A stretch of 64,000 bases of DNA from an uncultured Oscillospiraceae bacterium (GTDB taxonomy: Bacteria; Bacillota; Clostridia; Oscillospirales; Oscillospiraceae). The position numbers were made by a program, and so were the translations under genes. The stretch's first letter is position 1. Each line of letters starts with the position of its first letter. The DNA lies in the NCBI GenBank assembly GCA_947624385.1, contig CANQJZ010000003.1, positions 1 to 64,000 on the forward strand, in the 5' to 3' direction. Under the pieces are notes generated by a model, which had not been told where the DNA came from, made no database searches, and saw only the letters and a list, made by a program, of their open reading frames with translations. Positions 27,806 to 35,113 of the stretch are shown here, piece by piece.

Positions 27806-27820
27806 GGGAGGGGACAGAGC

Positions 27821-28492
27821 ATGAAACGTACAAAACTCCGGGACCGGGTCTTGCCGGATTATTCCAAGGGCGAGGAACGGTTCAACATGATCTCCCACAT
27901 CGTGGGCGGGGCCGTGGGCGTGGCGGCGCTGGTCCTGTGCGTCATCGTGGCGGCCATCCACGGCAACCCCTGGGGCGTGGTGGGCGGCGCCATATTCGGC
28001 GTGACCATGATCGGGCTTTACACCATATCCAGCGTCTACCACGGCCTGCACGCCGGCACGGGCAAGCGGGTGCTGCAGGTCATCGACCACTGCACCATCT
28101 ATTCTCTCATCGCCGGGACCTACACGCCGCTTTTATTGAGCGCCATGCGGCCCATCGACCCGGTGGCCAGCTGGGTGCTGTTCGGCGTGGTCTGGGGGCT
28201 GACGATACTGGCCACGGTGCTGACGGCCATTGACCTGCACAAATACCGTGTCTTTTCCATGATCTGCTACATCGGCATCGGCTGGGCCATCATCTTCAAG
28301 GCCCCGCTGCTGGTCCGGGCCATCGGCTGGCCGGGGTTCTGGCTGATTTTATCCGGCGGCATATCCTACACGGTGGGCGCGGTGCTGTACGGCCTTGGGA
28401 AAAAGCGCCGGTATATGCACAGCGTGTTCCACCTGTTCGTGGTGGCGGGCAGCGTGCTGCACCTGCTGGCCATATTGCTCTACGCCCTGTGA
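27821..28492 (+). CDS. trhA: hemolysin III / TrhA family membrane protein
   Basis: A 223-residue seven-helix protein of the PAQR superfamily. The conserved sites are ERFNMISHIVGG, SSVYHGL and DHCTIYSLIAGTYTP in the middle, and HSVFHLFVVAGS at the C-terminus; the three histidines would bind zinc. The family is linked to membrane-fluidity control. Despite the old name, hemolytic activity should not be assumed. GGGAGGGG precedes the ATG. Confidence 0.92.
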   Translation: MKRTKLRDRVLPDYSKGEERFNMISHIVGGAVGVAALVLCVIVAAIHGNPWGVVGGAIFGVTMIGLYTISSVYHGLHAGTGKRVLQVIDHCTIYSLIAGTYTPLLLSAMRPIDPVASWVLFGVVWGLTILATVLTAIDLHKYRVFSMICYIGIGWAIIFKAPLLVRAIGWPGFWLILSGGISYTVGAVLYGLGKKRRYMHSVFHLFVVAGSVLHLLAILLYAL

Positions 28493-28508
28493 GCGGTAAC
28501 ATAATATC

Positions 28509-28537
28509 TTGCCATATGGGGAAAAATGTGGTATTCT
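28509..28537 (+). promoter_or_regulatory. promoter of F420-ligase-like/ATP-grasp pair
   Basis: TTGCCA (28509-28514), a 17-base spacer and an extended -10 TGGTATTCT (TATTCT at 28532-28537), about 52 bases before the ATG. Confidence 0.6.
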
Positions 28538-28588
28538 AGATTGACATAAAATAGAGAAAAGGCCCTGCCGCCTTTCCGGGAGGACGTC

Positions 28589-29293
28589 ATGGAATCCGTA
28601 TTAACGCCAAACGAAAACAAATCCCTGCGCATCGAGACAAGCTTCGGCCCCTACGACCGGGGCGCCATCAAGACACATTTCGTCGAGATCGGCGAGGATT
28701 ACGTGGAGCTGGTGCGCAAATACGTGCTGCCCCTTTATCAGCCGGGGGACATTCTTTCCATCGCGGAGAAGATCATCTCCCTGTGCCAGAAAAACATCAT
28801 CTACAAAAAGGACATGAAGCTGACGGCGCTGGCCCGGTTCCTGTCCAAGTTCGCCTCCCACAGCCCCTACGGCATCGGGGTGGACAACCCCTGGAAGATG
28901 CAGTTCGCCATCGACCACTGCGGCAAGCTCAAGATCATCTGGGCGTCCATCGCCGCCGGCATCGGCAAGCTCTTCGGCAAGCACGGCGTGTTTTACGATA
29001 TCGCCGGCCCGGAGGTGGCCGGCCTGGACGGGTTTTACACAGCGTCCTTTCAGGTCTACGGGGATTTTTGCATGATGCTGCCCAAGGACCCCAACGGGGT
29101 TTGTAAGCGCATTAAGGACGAGACGGGCGTCACCTGCATGCTGGTGGACGCCAACGACTTTGAGCGGGATATATTGGGCAAGAGCCCGGACCTTAAGCTG
29201 ACGGACGCGCAGTGCGCGGAGCTCATCGAGGATAACCCCACCGGCAACTCCACCCAGCTTACCCCGTTCATCCTCATCCGAAAGGCGCAATAA
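28589..29293 (+). CDS. coenzyme F420:L-glutamate ligase-like protein (paralogue 1)
   Basis: A 234-residue protein of the F420-0:gamma-glutamyl ligase (CofE-like) fold. It has AIKTHFVEIGEDYVELVRKY, PGDILSIAEKIISLCQ, a central DIAGPEVAGLDGFY and MLVDANDFERDILG, and ends GNSTQLTPFILIRK. No F420 biosynthesis genes are near and Clostridia generally lack F420, so another carboxylate-amine ligation is more likely. It is one base from an ATP-grasp gene, and a paralogue lies at 52722. Confidence 0.8.
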   Translation: MESVLTPNENKSLRIETSFGPYDRGAIKTHFVEIGEDYVELVRKYVLPLYQPGDILSIAEKIISLCQKNIIYKKDMKLTALARFLSKFASHSPYGIGVDNPWKMQFAIDHCGKLKIIWASIAAGIGKLFGKHGVFYDIAGPEVAGLDGFYTASFQVYGDFCMMLPKDPNGVCKRIKDETGVTCMLVDANDFERDILGKSPDLKLTDAQCAELIEDNPTGNSTQLTPFILIRKAQ

Positions 29294-29294
29294 C

Positions 29295-30314
29295 ATGGGT
29301 TACGGCGGCTATATCATGCGCGTGCTCAGCGGCATGCGCCTTTCCAAATTCAAAGAAGTATTGGACCGGACCGCCAAATTCTCCGGCAGAAACAAGCTCT
29401 GGCTGACGCTGGACATGGTGCGCTCGGCGATCAAGTTCGGCTCCGGGTACTACGACTACCTGACCTTCGGCTTCTGGGACCTGACGGACGCGCAGCGCTC
29501 GACATACGTGACCCGGGTCGTCTCCAAAAAGCTGGTGGACATGCTCAACGACCCGGCCTATGAGCACACCTTCAACGACAAGGAGGAGTTCGACCACGTC
29601 TTCGCCGAGTTCGTGGGCCGGGAGTGCGTCAACTACAGGACCGCCTCCAAGGAGGACGTGCGGGCCTTCACCCAGCGGCATCCCACCGTGTTCGCCAAGC
29701 CCGCCCACGGCTCCTGCGGCCGGGACTGCCAGCGCATCGACAGCCGGGACTATCCCGACTTCGACGCGTTTTACGAGGACCTGGGCAAGCGGGAGGCGTG
29801 GCTCTTAGAAACGCCGCTGGTGAACCACCCGCAAAACGCGGAGGTCTATCCCAACGCCCTGAACTGCATGCGCCTCATCACCCTCATCGACAAGCAGGGC
29901 GAGCCCCACGTTATCTTCGCCACGCAGAAATTCGGCCTCAACGGCCGGGTGGTGGACAATTACGGCTTCGGCTGCCGGGTGGACCTGGAGACAGGCTGTA
30001 TCTGCTCCCCCGGCGTCAGCGGCGACGGGTCCCTGGGCATCGTGTACGAGGAACACCCCCTGACCCACGTGAAGCTCCAGGGCCGGCCCATCCCCTGCTT
30101 TGACCAGGCGGTGGAGATGGTGAAAAAGGCGGCGCTGAAAATTCCCCAAATGCGGTACATCGGCTGGGACGTGGGCATCACCCCCGACGGCCCCGCCATC
30201 GTGGAGGGCAACAACTACTGCGCCCACGACTTCTGGCAGCTTCCCGCCCAGACCCCGGAAAAAACCGGCATGCTCCCGGTGTTCATGCGGTATTACCCGG
30301 AGTTCAAGCGGTAA
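29295..30314 (+). CDS. sugar-transfer-associated ATP-grasp protein
   Basis: A 339-residue protein with an ATP-grasp core: VFAKPAHGSCGRDCQRI as the nucleotide loop, WLLETPLVNHPQ, LNCMRLITLIDKQG and the metal site WDVGITPDGPAIVEGNNYCAH. This matches the ATP-grasp family found next to cell-surface polysaccharide genes. It starts one base after the F420-ligase-like stop, so the two ligases are surely co-translated. The substrate is unknown. Confidence 0.82.
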   Translation: MGYGGYIMRVLSGMRLSKFKEVLDRTAKFSGRNKLWLTLDMVRSAIKFGSGYYDYLTFGFWDLTDAQRSTYVTRVVSKKLVDMLNDPAYEHTFNDKEEFDHVFAEFVGRECVNYRTASKEDVRAFTQRHPTVFAKPAHGSCGRDCQRIDSRDYPDFDAFYEDLGKREAWLLETPLVNHPQNAEVYPNALNCMRLITLIDKQGEPHVIFATQKFGLNGRVVDNYGFGCRVDLETGCICSPGVSGDGSLGIVYEEHPLTHVKLQGRPIPCFDQAVEMVKKAALKIPQMRYIGWDVGITPDGPAIVEGNNYCAHDFWQLPAQTPEKTGMLPVFMRYYPEFKR

Positions 30315-30324
30315 ATGAAAAAAC

Positions 30325-30350
30325 AAAAAAGCCCCCGGGGGGGCTTTTTT
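30325..30350 (+). terminator. intrinsic terminator
   Basis: AAAAAAGCCCCC/GGGGGCTTTTTT hairpin with a T6 tract, ten bases after the ATP-grasp stop. Confidence 0.9.
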
Positions 30351-30395
30351 GTTACCTGCCAACGCCGTCCCCGGCTGGGCGGGGGAGGCGGCGCG

Positions 30396-30875
30396 TTACC
30401 GCGTTATGTCAACTACCTCGCCCACGTACATGGTGTGAGGCGGCTCGTTTTCGTAGTAGCTCCGCTTCACGTCGGCGGGCACGGCCGCCACGTCAAAGTC
30501 GTGGGCGTATATCTTCCGGCACAGCAGCGTCACGCTGGCCTCCTGGAAGGTCACGGCGTTGTCCAGGTACACCGGCGTCAGGCCGGAGGCCGCCACCTTG
30601 TCCCCCTCCCGGCCGGAGTGGGAGCCAAGATAGCCCAGAGCCTTCTTATATTCAGCCGGGAAGAAGCTGACGGTGAACCAGTCGTTCTTCTCCAGAAAGT
30701 CATGGGTATAGCGGTTGCGCTTCACATAGACCGTGGCGGCCGGCCGGCTCCACAGGGTGCCCAGACCGCCCCAGCCGATGGTCATGGTGTTGTAGTCCCC
30801 CTGGGTCCCGGCGGTCACCAGGGCCCAATCGTCCGCAAAGGCGCTGAAAACGTCCAAATCAAGCTTTTCCATCAT
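30396..30875 (-). CDS. flavin reductase-like / FMN-binding split-barrel protein
   Basis: A 159-residue protein with WALVTAGTQGDYNTMTIGWGGLGTLWSRP, the FMN-binding block of the flavin-reductase-like split-barrel family, and VYVKRNRYTHDFL. Likely a small FMN-dependent oxidoreductase; the substrate is unknown. ATGs at 30875 and 30872 both follow AAGGAG. It lies ten bases after greA on the same strand and may be co-transcribed. Confidence 0.85.
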   Translation of the reverse strand: MMEKLDLDVFSAFADDWALVTAGTQGDYNTMTIGWGGLGTLWSRPAATVYVKRNRYTHDFLEKNDWFTVSFFPAEYKKALGYLGSHSGREGDKVAASGLTPVYLDNAVTFQEASVTLLCRKIYAHDFDVAAVPADVKRSYYENEPPHTMYVGEVVDITR

Positions 30876-30884
30876 ATATTCTCC

Positions 30885-31388
30885 TTAGTATGGGCTTATC
30901 TCCATGGTGTCGTCGTCCTGCCCCTTTTGGATGGCCCGTATCTGGGCCCAGTAGCCGCCGTGCTCCCCCACCTGGACGAACACCCGGTCGCCTACCTTGT
31001 GGCCCAGGACAGCCTGACCCACCGGGGATTCCTTGCTGATAAGGCCCTTGGCCGGATTTTGCCGCAGGGTGGTCACCAGGGTGATGACCTCTTCGTCGTT
31101 CTCGTCCTCCATGAAAAGCGTCACGGTGTCAAATAGGCCCGCCTCGTCGTCAGCGGACTTACCCTCGATGACCACCGCCGAGGCGATCATGCGCTTCAGG
31201 TACCGGATACGGCTCTCGTTTTTATTCTTGGCCTGTTTGGCGGCCTTATACTCGAAATTCTCCGACAGGTCCCCGAAAGCTCGGGCGGTCTGCACGTCCT
31301 CGATGAGCTTGGGGCGCAGCTGGGTCTCCCGGTAGTCTATTTCCTCCTGCATCTTGCGGATATCCACCGCCGTCAATTCGTCATGCAT
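30885..31388 (-). CDS. greA: GreA/GreB-family transcription elongation factor
   Basis: A 167-residue protein with a coiled-coil N-domain carrying the acidic tip FGDLSENFEYKAAK, which inserts into the RNA polymerase secondary channel to stimulate transcript cleavage, and a C-terminal FKBP-like domain with GKVGDRV-type HKVGDRVFVQ. I chose MHDELTAVD at 31388, 8 bases after GGAGGG. The residues around the tip are less standard than in canonical GreA (ENFEYKAAKQAKNK). Confidence 0.9.
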   Translation of the reverse strand: MHDELTAVDIRKMQEEIDYRETQLRPKLIEDVQTARAFGDLSENFEYKAAKQAKNKNESRIRYLKRMIASAVVIEGKSADDEAGLFDTVTLFMEDENDEEVITLVTTLRQNPAKGLISKESPVGQAVLGHKVGDRVFVQVGEHGGYWAQIRAIQKGQDDDTMEISPY

Positions 31389-31406
31389 GGGCATCCCTCC
31401 GCGCTC

Positions 31407-31435
31407 ACTGTATCCCAAATCCCCAAAAAAGTCAA
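31407..31435 (-). promoter_or_regulatory. greA promoter
   Basis: TTGACT (31430-31435), a 17-base spacer and TACAGT (31407-31412) on the minus strand, about 19 bases before the chosen start. Confidence 0.65.
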
Positions 31436-31461
31436 TCGGACTTTCCCCTTGTTCGCAAATA

Positions 31462-31470
31462 TGCTATACT
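31462..31470 (+). promoter_or_regulatory. extended -10 element of folC
   Basis: TGCTATACT is an extended -10 box ending at 31470. The usual start of transcription would be at or next to the A of the folC ATG (31477), so the message may be leaderless. No clear -35 hexamer is present. Confidence 0.5.
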
Positions 31471-31476
31471 GCGGGT

Positions 31477-32724
31477 ATGGACACCGATCATCTCCAATTT
31501 TATACGGCAACGCCCAAGTTCACCCACGCCCCCGGTCTGGCGGTCATGGGCGAGCTGTGCGCGGCTCTTGGCGACCCACAGGCGGGCTTGCGGTGCGTGC
31601 ACATCGCCGGGACCAACGGTAAGGGCTCCTGCGCCGCCATGGTGGCTGCCGTGCTGCGCGCCGCCGGGTACCGCACGGGGCTGTATACCTCCCCGGACCT
31701 GACCGGCCCGTGGGAGCGGATCAAGGTGGATGGAGTTGACATAAATCTATCGGACTTCGCCGCTGTCACCGCCCGTGTACGGGAGGCCTGCCGGGGGCTG
31801 GACGAGCCCAGCTATTTTGAGAAGATGACCGCCGCCGCGTTTCTATACTTCGCCGAGAGCCGGTGCGATTACGTGGTGCTGGAGACAGGTCTGGGCGGGC
31901 GGCTGGACGCCACGAATGTCATTGAAAAGCCCGCCGTGTCAATCATTATGCCCATTGGGCTGGACCACACGGCCGTGCTGGGCGGCACGTTATCGGCCAT
32001 TGCAGGAGAGAAGGCCGGTATCGTGAAAGCCGGCTGCCCGGTGGTGTGCGCGCCCCAGCCGATCGAGGCGCTGGACGTGATACGGGCCCGGTGCGAGGCG
32101 GAAAAAGCGCCCTTGCATGAAGTTGACATAAATCAATTGCAGCTTGGGTCTTATTCCCTGGCGGGGCAGCGGTTTTCCTACGGGGACATGGCGGACGTGG
32201 ACATCGGTCTGCTGGGGCGGCATCAGGCGGAGAACGCCTGCGCGGTGCTGGAGGCGTGCCGGGTGCTGGGGCTTTCCGAGGCGGATATCCGGGCAGGGCT
32301 GGGGTCGGCCAAATGGCCCTGCCGGTTCGAGTATATACCGGGCGAGCCGCCGGTTATATTGGACGGGGCCCACAACCCCCACGGGGCCGCGGCATTGGCA
32401 GCGGGGCTGCGGGAATACCTGCCGGGGCAAAAGTGCACCATGCTCATGGGGGCCATGGCCGACAAGGACTGGCAGGGCGTGTTAAAAATCATGGAGCCGC
32501 TGGCGGCGCGGTTTATCTGCGTCACGCCGGACGACAGCCCGCGGGCCCTGCCGGGGGCTGAACTGGCGGCGGCGGTCCGGTCGGTCCCCGCGCTGGCGGC
32601 GGACAGTCTGCCGGAGGCGCTGGCGCTGTGCCGGGGCTATAAAGAGCCGGTGTGCGCCTTCGGGTCGCTTTATTACATCGGGCATCTGCGGGAGCTTTTG
32701 TTGGAGGGAAAGGCATGGAACTGA
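31477..32724 (+). CDS. folC: folylpolyglutamate synthase / dihydrofolate synthase
   Basis: A 415-residue ligase adding glutamate to folates. It has the P-loop IAGTNGKGSCAAM, the family block SYFEKMTAAAFLYFAE, LETGLGGRLDATNV, the HTAVLGGTLSAIAGEKAGI signature and DGAHNPHGAAAL. The ATG at 31477 gives the standard N-terminus; no ribosome site precedes it. Its 3' end overlaps fchA by ten bases. With fchA and folD it forms a folate one-carbon operon. Confidence 0.94.
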   Translation: MDTDHLQFYTATPKFTHAPGLAVMGELCAALGDPQAGLRCVHIAGTNGKGSCAAMVAAVLRAAGYRTGLYTSPDLTGPWERIKVDGVDINLSDFAAVTARVREACRGLDEPSYFEKMTAAAFLYFAESRCDYVVLETGLGGRLDATNVIEKPAVSIIMPIGLDHTAVLGGTLSAIAGEKAGIVKAGCPVVCAPQPIEALDVIRARCEAEKAPLHEVDINQLQLGSYSLAGQRFSYGDMADVDIGLLGRHQAENACAVLEACRVLGLSEADIRAGLGSAKWPCRFEYIPGEPPVILDGAHNPHGAAALAAGLREYLPGQKCTMLMGAMADKDWQGVLKIMEPLAARFICVTPDDSPRALPGAELAAAVRSVPALAADSLPEALALCRGYKEPVCAFGSLYYIGHLRELLLEGKAWN

Positions 32725-33332
32725 AAAAAACGACGGTGACAGACTTCACCGAGACGCTGGCCTCCAAGGCCGCCACCCCCGGCGGGGGCGGAGCGTCGGC
32801 CCTGGCGGGAGCGCTTGGCGCGGCGCTGGGGTCCATGGTGGGCGAGCTTACCCTTGGAAAGCCAAAATACGCCGCCGTGGAGGACAAGATGCAGGACCTG
32901 ACGGACCGGGCCAAGGCGCTGAGCCGGGAGCTGCTGGCGATGATCGACGCGGACGCGGCGGCGTTCAAGCCCCTGAGCAGAGCGTACGCCATCCCCAAGG
33001 ACGACCCAGGCCGGGCGGAGGAGTTGGAGCGGTGTCTGCACCTGGCGGCCGACGCGCCCATGCAGATATTGCGCCTGTGCTGCGAGGCGGTGGAGCTCAT
33101 GGAGGGGTTCGCCGAAATGGGCAGCGCCCTGGCCATATCCGACGCCGCCACCGGCGCGGCGCTGTGCCGCGGAGCGCTGTTGGGCGCGGCGGTGAACGTG
33201 AAGGTGAACACAAAATCCATGGCCGACCGGGCCCACGCCGCCTCCGTCAACGACCAGGCGGACCGGCTGGCGGACGAGTACGGCCAGCGGGCCGAGAAGG
33301 TCTTCCATGATATTTACGGGAGGTTTTGCTGA
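32715..33332 (+). CDS. fchA: cyclodeaminase/cyclohydrolase (methenyl-THF cyclohydrolase type)
   Basis: A 205-residue helical protein of the FTCD_C/cyclodeaminase family. The motif SKAATPGGGGASALAGALGAALGSMV at residues ~14-39 is the signature, and KVNTKSM and an Asp-rich tail follow. It opens methenyl-tetrahydrofolate or removes ammonia from formimino-THF. The ATG overlaps the folC stop, with GGAGGG upstream, and its stop overlaps the folD ATG, so the three are tightly coupled. Confidence 0.88.
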   Translation: MELKKTTVTDFTETLASKAATPGGGGASALAGALGAALGSMVGELTLGKPKYAAVEDKMQDLTDRAKALSRELLAMIDADAAAFKPLSRAYAIPKDDPGRAEELERCLHLAADAPMQILRLCCEAVELMEGFAEMGSALAISDAATGAALCRGALLGAAVNVKVNTKSMADRAHAASVNDQADRLADEYGQRAEKVFHDIYGRFC

Positions 33333-34189
33333 TGGCGGGGATATTGAAAGGAGCGCCGGTCGCCCAGGCGATTGCGGAGCGGACGGCGGCGCTGTCAAAA
33401 GCGCTGCGGGATAAGGGCGTCGTGCCCACGCTGGCCATACTGCGGGTGGGCGAACGGGAAGAGGACCTGAGCTATGAGCGGGGGGCATTGAAGCGCTGCG
33501 CCGCCGCGGGCATAGAGATCCGGAGCGTGGTCCTGCCGCCGGATGTGACCCAGGCAGCGCTGATGGAAGCGCTGGACGGGCTGAATAAGGACCGGGCCGT
33601 GCACGGCATTTTGATGATGCGGCCTCTGCCCGCGCCGCTGGACAACGAGGCGGCCCGCAGGGCCCTAAAACCCGCCAAGGACGTGGACGGGGTCACGGAC
33701 GGGTCCCTGGCCGGGGTGTTCACCGGCTCCGGCGATGGGTTCGCTCCCTGCACCGCCCAGGCGGTCATAGAGCTTTTGAAGTATTACCATGTGCCCCTCA
33801 AGGGTTCCCACGCGGTGGTCGCAGGGCGGAGCCTGGTGGTGGGCCGGCCGGCGGCCATGCTGCTGCTGGCGGAGGGCGCCACCGTCACCGTCTGCCACAG
33901 CGGGACGAAAGACCTGGCGGCCCAGACCCGCCGGGGGGATATCGTGGTGGCGGCCGTGGGCAAGATGGGCTTTTTTGGCCAGGAGCACTTCGGCCCCGGC
34001 GCGGTGGTGGTGGACGTGGGGATACACATGGACCCGGCGCTGGGCAAGCTGCGGGGGGACGTGCGCTTTGACGAGGCGGAGCTGGTGGCGTCGGCCATCA
34101 CGCCGGTGCCGGGAGGCTTAGGCGCGGTGACCACCGCCGTGCTGGTGGACCACGTGGCCAAGGCCGCTGAAAGGGCCCTGAGAGGCTGA
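33332..34189 (+). CDS. folD: methylenetetrahydrofolate dehydrogenase/cyclohydrolase
   Basis: A 285-residue bifunctional enzyme. It shows PTLAILRVGEREEDLSYERGA, where the usual catalytic Lys of YxxxK is replaced by the sequence SYERGAL, then RPLPAPL, KDVDGVT, and the Rossmann block VVAGRSLVVGRPAAMLL, ending TPVPGGLGAVTTAVL. The missing Lys (YERGALKR has it three residues later) could weaken cyclohydrolase activity, which FchA next door could supply. TGATG overlap with fchA. Confidence 0.92.
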   Translation: MAGILKGAPVAQAIAERTAALSKALRDKGVVPTLAILRVGEREEDLSYERGALKRCAAAGIEIRSVVLPPDVTQAALMEALDGLNKDRAVHGILMMRPLPAPLDNEAARRALKPAKDVDGVTDGSLAGVFTGSGDGFAPCTAQAVIELLKYYHVPLKGSHAVVAGRSLVVGRPAAMLLLAEGATVTVCHSGTKDLAAQTRRGDIVVAAVGKMGFFGQEHFGPGAVVVDVGIHMDPALGKLRGDVRFDEAELVASAITPVPGGLGAVTTAVLVDHVAKAAERALRG

Positions 34190-34197
34190 AATAGCAC

Positions 34198-34226
34198 TTG
34201 ACTTTCCCGCCGGGCGCATGTATAAT
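34198..34226 (+). promoter_or_regulatory. tRNA-Ser promoter
   Basis: TTGACT (34198-34203), a 17-base spacer and a perfect TATAAT (34221-34226), about 42 bases before the tRNA 5' end. Confidence 0.85.
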
Positions 34227-34268
34227 AAGCAAGCTTGAATTGCATAGAAACGCAAGTCCGGCAGGCAT

Positions 34269-34361
34269 GGAGAAGTCGCGTAGCCTGGTCGAGCGCGCAC
34301 GATTGGAAATCGTGTATACCCCAAAAGGGTATCGGGGGTTCGAATCCCCCCTTCTCCGCCA
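34269..34361 (+). tRNA. tRNA-Ser (GGA)
   Basis: The acceptor arms GGAGAAG (34269-34275) and CTTCTCC (34351-34357) pair, the anticodon loop TTGGAAA reads GGA, a long variable arm (TACCCC-AAAA-GGGTA) marks a class II tRNA, and the T arm is GGGGG-TTCGAAT-CCCCC. The discriminator is G and CCA is encoded (34359-34361). Confidence 0.97.
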
Positions 34362-34365
34362 AAAA

Positions 34366-34398
34366 ATCGTGGCCCACGAAAGTGGGCCACGATTTTTT
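34366..34398 (+). terminator. tRNA-Ser terminator
   Basis: A 12-bp stem AATCGTGGCCCAC / GTGGGCCACGAT with a GAAA tetraloop and a T6 tract, directly after the tRNA. Confidence 0.93.
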
Positions 34399-34471
34399 GA
34401 AGTATGGGGATTCGAAGGGCGCGGTGTTAGAAAACGTGCCGGTGGCACGTTTTCCCCGCGCCCCGGCCCGT

Positions 34472-34504
34472 CCGCAGGCGGGCGAATCCCCCCCTCTCCG
34501 CCAC
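34472..34504 (+). repeat. tRNA-Ser 3'-end-like direct repeat, copy 1
   Basis: CCGCAGGCGGGCGAATCCCC followed by CCCTCTCCGCCA. The second part mirrors the tRNA-Ser 3' end (CGAATCCCCCTTCTCCGCCA). A second copy lies at 34658. Between the tRNA terminator and here is an AAAACGTGCC/GGCACGTTTT hairpin (34432-34454). Confidence 0.6.
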
Positions 34505-34579
34505 GTCGAAAGACCCCTGAAGACGATGAGGACCGTCAAGCCGGTCCTCATCCGTCGGTCAGGGGCCTTTCTCCTTTTT

Positions 34580-34645
34580 CCCAAAAGGCAAGCTTGCCTT
34601 TTGGGAGCCCTAGTAACAAAGTCGCCGCCCAAATGGGCGGCGATT
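34580..34645 (+). repeat. double-hairpin repeat, copy A
   Basis: First hairpin 34580-34605: arms CCCAAAAGGCAAG and CTTGCCTTTTGGG. Then GAGCCCTAGTAACAAAGT and a second hairpin CGCCGCCC-AAAT-GGGCGGCG (34623-34642) with ATTTTAA. The same order of elements recurs at 50278 with base-pair-preserving changes. Confidence 0.75.
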
Positions 34646-34657
34646 TTAATAGGCTGG

Positions 34658-34688
34658 CCGCAGGCGGGCGAATCCCCCTTCTCCCACG
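34658..34688 (+). repeat. tRNA-Ser 3'-end-like direct repeat, copy 2
   Basis: CCGCAGGCGGGCGAATCCCC then CTTCTCCCAC. It repeats the 34472 unit and again resembles the tRNA-Ser T-arm and acceptor 3' strand. Confidence 0.6.
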
Positions 34689-34697
34689 CCGGTTGCG

Positions 34698-34745
34698 TTG
34701 GGGACCCCAATAACAATGTTGCCGCCCAAGGGGCGGCATTTTTAA
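34698..34745 (+). repeat. double-hairpin repeat, partial copy C
   Basis: TTGGGGACCCCAA, then TAACAATGTT and the hairpin GCCGCCC-AAG-GGGCGGC with ATTTTTAA. It matches the 3' half of copies at 34580 and 50278. The rest of the gap up to 35050 holds no gene I can support. Confidence 0.6.
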
Positions 34746-35052
34746 TTGCCTGCCCGGCGGTGTCGTGCTGCCACATTTGGCACTAAAAAAGCACCCCGGC
34801 AACACCAAAATGCTAATAAAATGCTAACGCCAAAACAGGCCGCCCATTGCGCTCTCTCGCCCGGCATATCCCGCACATCCAGCTTGCTAGCGTGACGGCC
34901 TTGAACTCGTCGCCATAGGCGGCGTCTGCAGGCGGGCTGCGGCGCGTTCCCGCAGGAGGGCGTTGTCCGCCTTTATGCCGGTCGAGCGCATAAAAATACA
35001 TTGCGAAGCTCAAAAAACAACTATTGGTTGGAAAACGTCAAAATCGCCTCTG

Positions 35053-35081
35053 TTGTATTCAACCGCTGCTTGTGGCATAAT
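35053..35081 (+). promoter_or_regulatory. promoter of XRE regulator
   Basis: TTGTAT (35053-35058), a 17-base spacer and CATAAT (35076-35081). A GTTGTATTCAAC dyad overlaps the -35 and ATTCAAC recurs after the -10, which could be binding sites for the XRE protein itself. Confidence 0.55.
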
Positions 35082-35113
35082 TCAACCAGAAAGACGAAAG
35101 GACGGTGCTTTGC

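Noticed and set aside
28589..29293. True F420 biosynthesis
   Set aside because: No cofC, cofD or F420 synthase gene nearby, and two divergent paralogues in surface-related contexts make this unlikely.
34269..34800. Prophage or genomic island at tRNA-Ser
   Set aside because: No integrase, phage or conjugation gene is present; only scars of the tRNA end are seen.
34813..35013. 66-codon minus-strand frame before the XRE gene
   Set aside because: No domain, no ribosome site, and its start lies inside the XRE promoter region. I see no support for a gene.
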